DNA of 60,000 nt from Hydractinia symbiolongicarpus (lineage: Eukaryota > Cnidaria > Hydrozoa > Anthoathecata > Hydractiniidae). Every line of letters begins with the position of its first letter. Within the stretch, counting starts at the first letter, position 1. The stretch is taken from positions 7,132,001 through 7,192,000 of the forward strand of contig NC_079884.1 in NCBI RefSeq assembly GCF_029227915.1, given 5' to 3'. Shown here piece after piece: positions 57,671 to 60,000 of the stretch. The position numbers were made by a program, and so were the translations under genes. Below the pieces are notes generated by a model. The model did not search any database. It had not been told where the DNA came from and saw nothing but the letters and a program-made list of their open reading frames with translations.

Positions 57671-58293
57671 TCTTATAATAATACAGAAATTTCCTGACGT
57701 TACGGCGCGACGTCAATAACACCACTTTAACGTCAATATCCTATATTAAATTAATGAAGCCATTACAGTGCACCTAAAACTTAGAGGCCAAATAACTTGG
57801 AAGCGAGGTGGTGACGTCAATGATTTATCACTGCGTAGGCAACTAGAGAAAACCTAGGACCAATTTGTGTGAGTTTTCCAAACCTGGGTCCCCGAATCCG
57901 TTCCGGAATGGACGGGTTGATGACGTCATCAAAAAACCTTTAAACCTTGATATCTCTGCAACCGTTTGTCATAAGTACATAATCCTATACATTTTTTTGA
58001 TCAGCGTTTTAAGATCTATACGATGAAAGCAATAGGTATACAAATTTATAAAAAAAATTTTTCGATCTTGGTGAGGCCATTGCTGATTTAAATTTTTAAA
58101 GCTCTCCTTATATCTTATTAACTGCTCATATCAAAAGCACATGATCATATACATTTTCTTGATCAGCGCTTTAATCTCTACACGATAGATGCAACGTGAA
58201 AACAAAACTTCTAAATTATTAATGGTAGGTTGCTGACGTCATCAAAATTTTTATCCTGCCTCAGTGGATTTTTCCACGGGCCTTATCGACTAG
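57671..58293 (+). mobile_element. Helitron-like element, second nested unit
   Basis: It starts TCTTATAATAATACAG and ends gccttatcgactag|T with the same 3' hairpin. Its 3' two-thirds correspond to the single element of copy A. Confidence 0.5.
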
Positions 58294-59744
58294 TTTGTAA
58301 TAATTATGACGTTATTCAAAATTTTATATTAGTTCTATGCTTTTCAAATAAGGATATTCAGATAGAATATCAAATTATTATGACAAAATTTGCATGCAGG
58401 TGTCTAATAGATAAATATTGAAACTCAATAAGTATTCTAGCCATGCAACATAACATTAAAGAGTTATTAAAAAAAAACCGGACCGAATAGGGTTAAACAA
58501 GCAGCTATTGTGCTTAAATGTTTTTCATAGCTCAAATTAGAGCTTTAAAAGCAAAACAGCACATTTAGCATTATTAGAAACTGAAAAGGCTATCCTGGGT
58601 AAATAATAACTGTGCTTTAAAATGAAATTGTTCTCATACAACAGACAAGAAAAGTAAAAACCTTTTTGGTACAAATTCGGAACTAGACCTTATTCCTGCA
58701 GAGATTGTGAAGGTTGTGGTTTTTCTGTTTGTTCTTCTGAGCCTTGAGAGTCGGTAAGTCGAAATACTATTCGATAAAAAATTTATCTTACATAGTTTTA
58801 TTTTACATCAATTTGGGTAATGCGTGTTTCATATATCCTGGGTACCTTAACACGTGCATAGTAAATGCTTTCCATTTCAAATGGCGCGTATTAAAGTGCA
58901 GGATAGATTGTAATTATATATAGAGATGAAAATCGCTAATTTGTTTTTGTAGGAAGTAATATGTTGTTGTTTTTGTTGTTATTTGAGCTAAACAGCCTAC
59001 TCACAAAAATCCACACGTTTGAAGAAGGTATTACGAATTTATTCATCTAGAATTTGTGAGTTTGTATACACCCCCTCAAAATGTTTTTTTATATTCTGGA
59101 AAATACCTTAGAAAGTACTGGTTCACACAAAAAGTTATTTCCAAGCCGCCATTTAGGAGTTTTTTTTCTTTCTCAAGTAAATCTATTTTCTTTCTTTAAC
59201 ATAATATTCCGAAATGTATCTAGACCAACTTTAACCAAAGCTTTGGGTATTTTCCACCTAAGGCTAGGTAACTTCTGTAACAGATTTACCAAAGCTATGA
59301 GTATATATCATTTAAAAGCAAATAAATTTATGGTGTTGTTTGATTTATCCTTTAGAGTCCTAAAACCAGGGCCCTTCTATTAAGTCCTGGGTGTTTGATC
59401 CCATTCATGAATGAAATAGACAACAACAATAACAGTGCTTAGTTGCTCGTTTATTTTTTCCGTGCATTTTATATCAAAGCAATGACATTACCTGTGGTTG
59501 GGGTAGTTGCTGTAAATTTTAGTTAGCAGCTAATCAAATAGCTTTTGTTAAATGATTTGTTCTACCAATTTGAAGTGAACAAAACTGCTAAAATTCTAGT
59601 GTTTAGTCACGTAGTGGTTGTTACAGACGCTGTTGATAATATTTTAACATTGTTATACTTATTTTATCGCCTTGCTTATCTGATTACTTATAGTTAATTA
59701 TTTAAATTAAAAAATTTATCCTTATATATTATATTGCATCATAG

Positions 59745-59878
59745 ATACCAGCAGATTTTTCTCACAATGGGATTATGTCCTTCCTCCTTTCCTGAAACTC
59801 CTTTGCCTGATCTACCAAACAACAATTTTATGGCTATCATTATCCACAGTGGAGACACATTTGTTGTGGTATATGGAG
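59745..59878 (+). CDS. Single internal exon of an unidentified gene
   Basis: The exon is gcatcatag|ATACCAGCAG ... TATGGAG|gtaggt, 134 nt, open in one frame. It encodes YQQIFLTMGLCPSSFPETPL, then PDLPNNNFMAIIIHSG and DTFVVVYGG. The composition is richer in G+C than its flanks and protein-like. No family was recognised. It is not part of the SREK1 terminal exon, so it probably belongs to the next gene to the right. Confidence 0.4.
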
Positions 59879-60000
59879 GTAGGTTGATTTGGTTCTTTTA
59901 TATATATAATCAACATAAGCATTTACTTATCGAATATCACTGCCTTTCATAATCTATGCATCATGTTGCTAATTTTTTTTTATTTTTACGGAAAAAATTA

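Larger units (their letters stand above)
55871..58496. mobile_element. TTAA-flanked nonautonomous DNA transposon, copy B
   Basis: Terminal TTAA and CCCTATTCGGTCCGGGG, with an excellent inverse at the right end (ccggaccgaatagggttaa). It is longer than copy A because two Helitron-like units are nested inside. Confidence 0.65.
52436..59310 (+). repeat. Segmental duplication, copy B (partner 1-6053)
   Basis: Near-identical to the left end of the window, with offset about 52435 at the start. Differences include an extra Helitron-like unit (about 57510-58293), a 21-G run at 55912-55932 where copy A has six, a 23-nt insertion near 56408, and a single minisatellite unit at the end. Confidence 0.93.
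54833..59744 (+). other. Intron or 3' flank after the Lys/Glu exon; transposon-rich, no further exon
   Basis: The stretch holds a SINE (55378-55545), the TTAA element with nested Helitrons and a single minisatellite unit. The SREK1 terminal exon expected about 4.6 kb downstream, as in copy A, is not found before 60000. The sequence departs from copy A after about 59330. Confidence 0.6.

Overview
The window is AT-rich eukaryotic nuclear DNA. It has GT-AG introns, short exons, many degenerate DNA transposons and a tRNA-derived SINE. The gene content (an SREK1-type SR splicing factor and a DZIP3-type HEPN protein) indicates an animal. The AT-richness and transposon mix suggest a cnidarian, perhaps a hydrozoan, but that is inference and no species is claimed. 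Most exons are too short or too fragmented to appear as whole open frames, so gene models were assembled by matching splice sites and reading-frame phase.

Layout. (1) 1-7.1 kb: the 3' half of an SREK1-like gene (copy A), carrying in-frame stops, followed by 7.1-9.7 kb of its 3' flank. (2) 9.7-40.4 kb: a 30.7-kb island unrelated to SREK1. Its minus strand carries a six-exon gene (23580 to 10912) predicted to encode about 2,415 residues: DZIP3-type HEPN domain, a roughly 900-residue heptad-repeat stalk, a beta-rich linker, a superfamily 1 helicase-like ATPase, a fibronectin type III domain and ankyrin repeats. The rest of the island is transposon debris, decayed tandem repeat blocks, a two-exon 69-residue ORF (37.1-37.5 kb) and a 56-codon ORF (38.6-38.8 kb). 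(3) 40.4-44.25 kb: a second copy of the SREK1 terminal exon and 3' flank, itself locally tandem-duplicated. (4) 44.86-54.83 kb: SREK1-like copy B, with an RRM and a long RS domain built from small phase-matched exons; it lacks upstream exons for the first RRM expected of the family. (5) 54.8-59.3 kb: its last intron, nearly identical to 2.5-6.05 kb and full of nested transposons. (6) 59.7-59.9 kb: one exon of an unidentified gene.

The most interesting locus is the HEPN/stalk/helicase/FN3/ankyrin gene. All five introns have GT-AG ends and compatible phases, so the exons join into one uninterrupted frame. A HEPN domain with an intact R-x4-H motif on the same chain as an SF1 ATPase, a repetitive asparagine-layer coiled coil and adhesion/recognition modules resembles an RNA-targeting immune sensor or effector. 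That function is inference; the domain order is read from the sequence. The gene sits between direct copies of about 3-4 kb of SREK1 3' sequence, so the locus has been rearranged by segmental duplication, or the assembly holds unmerged haplotypes.
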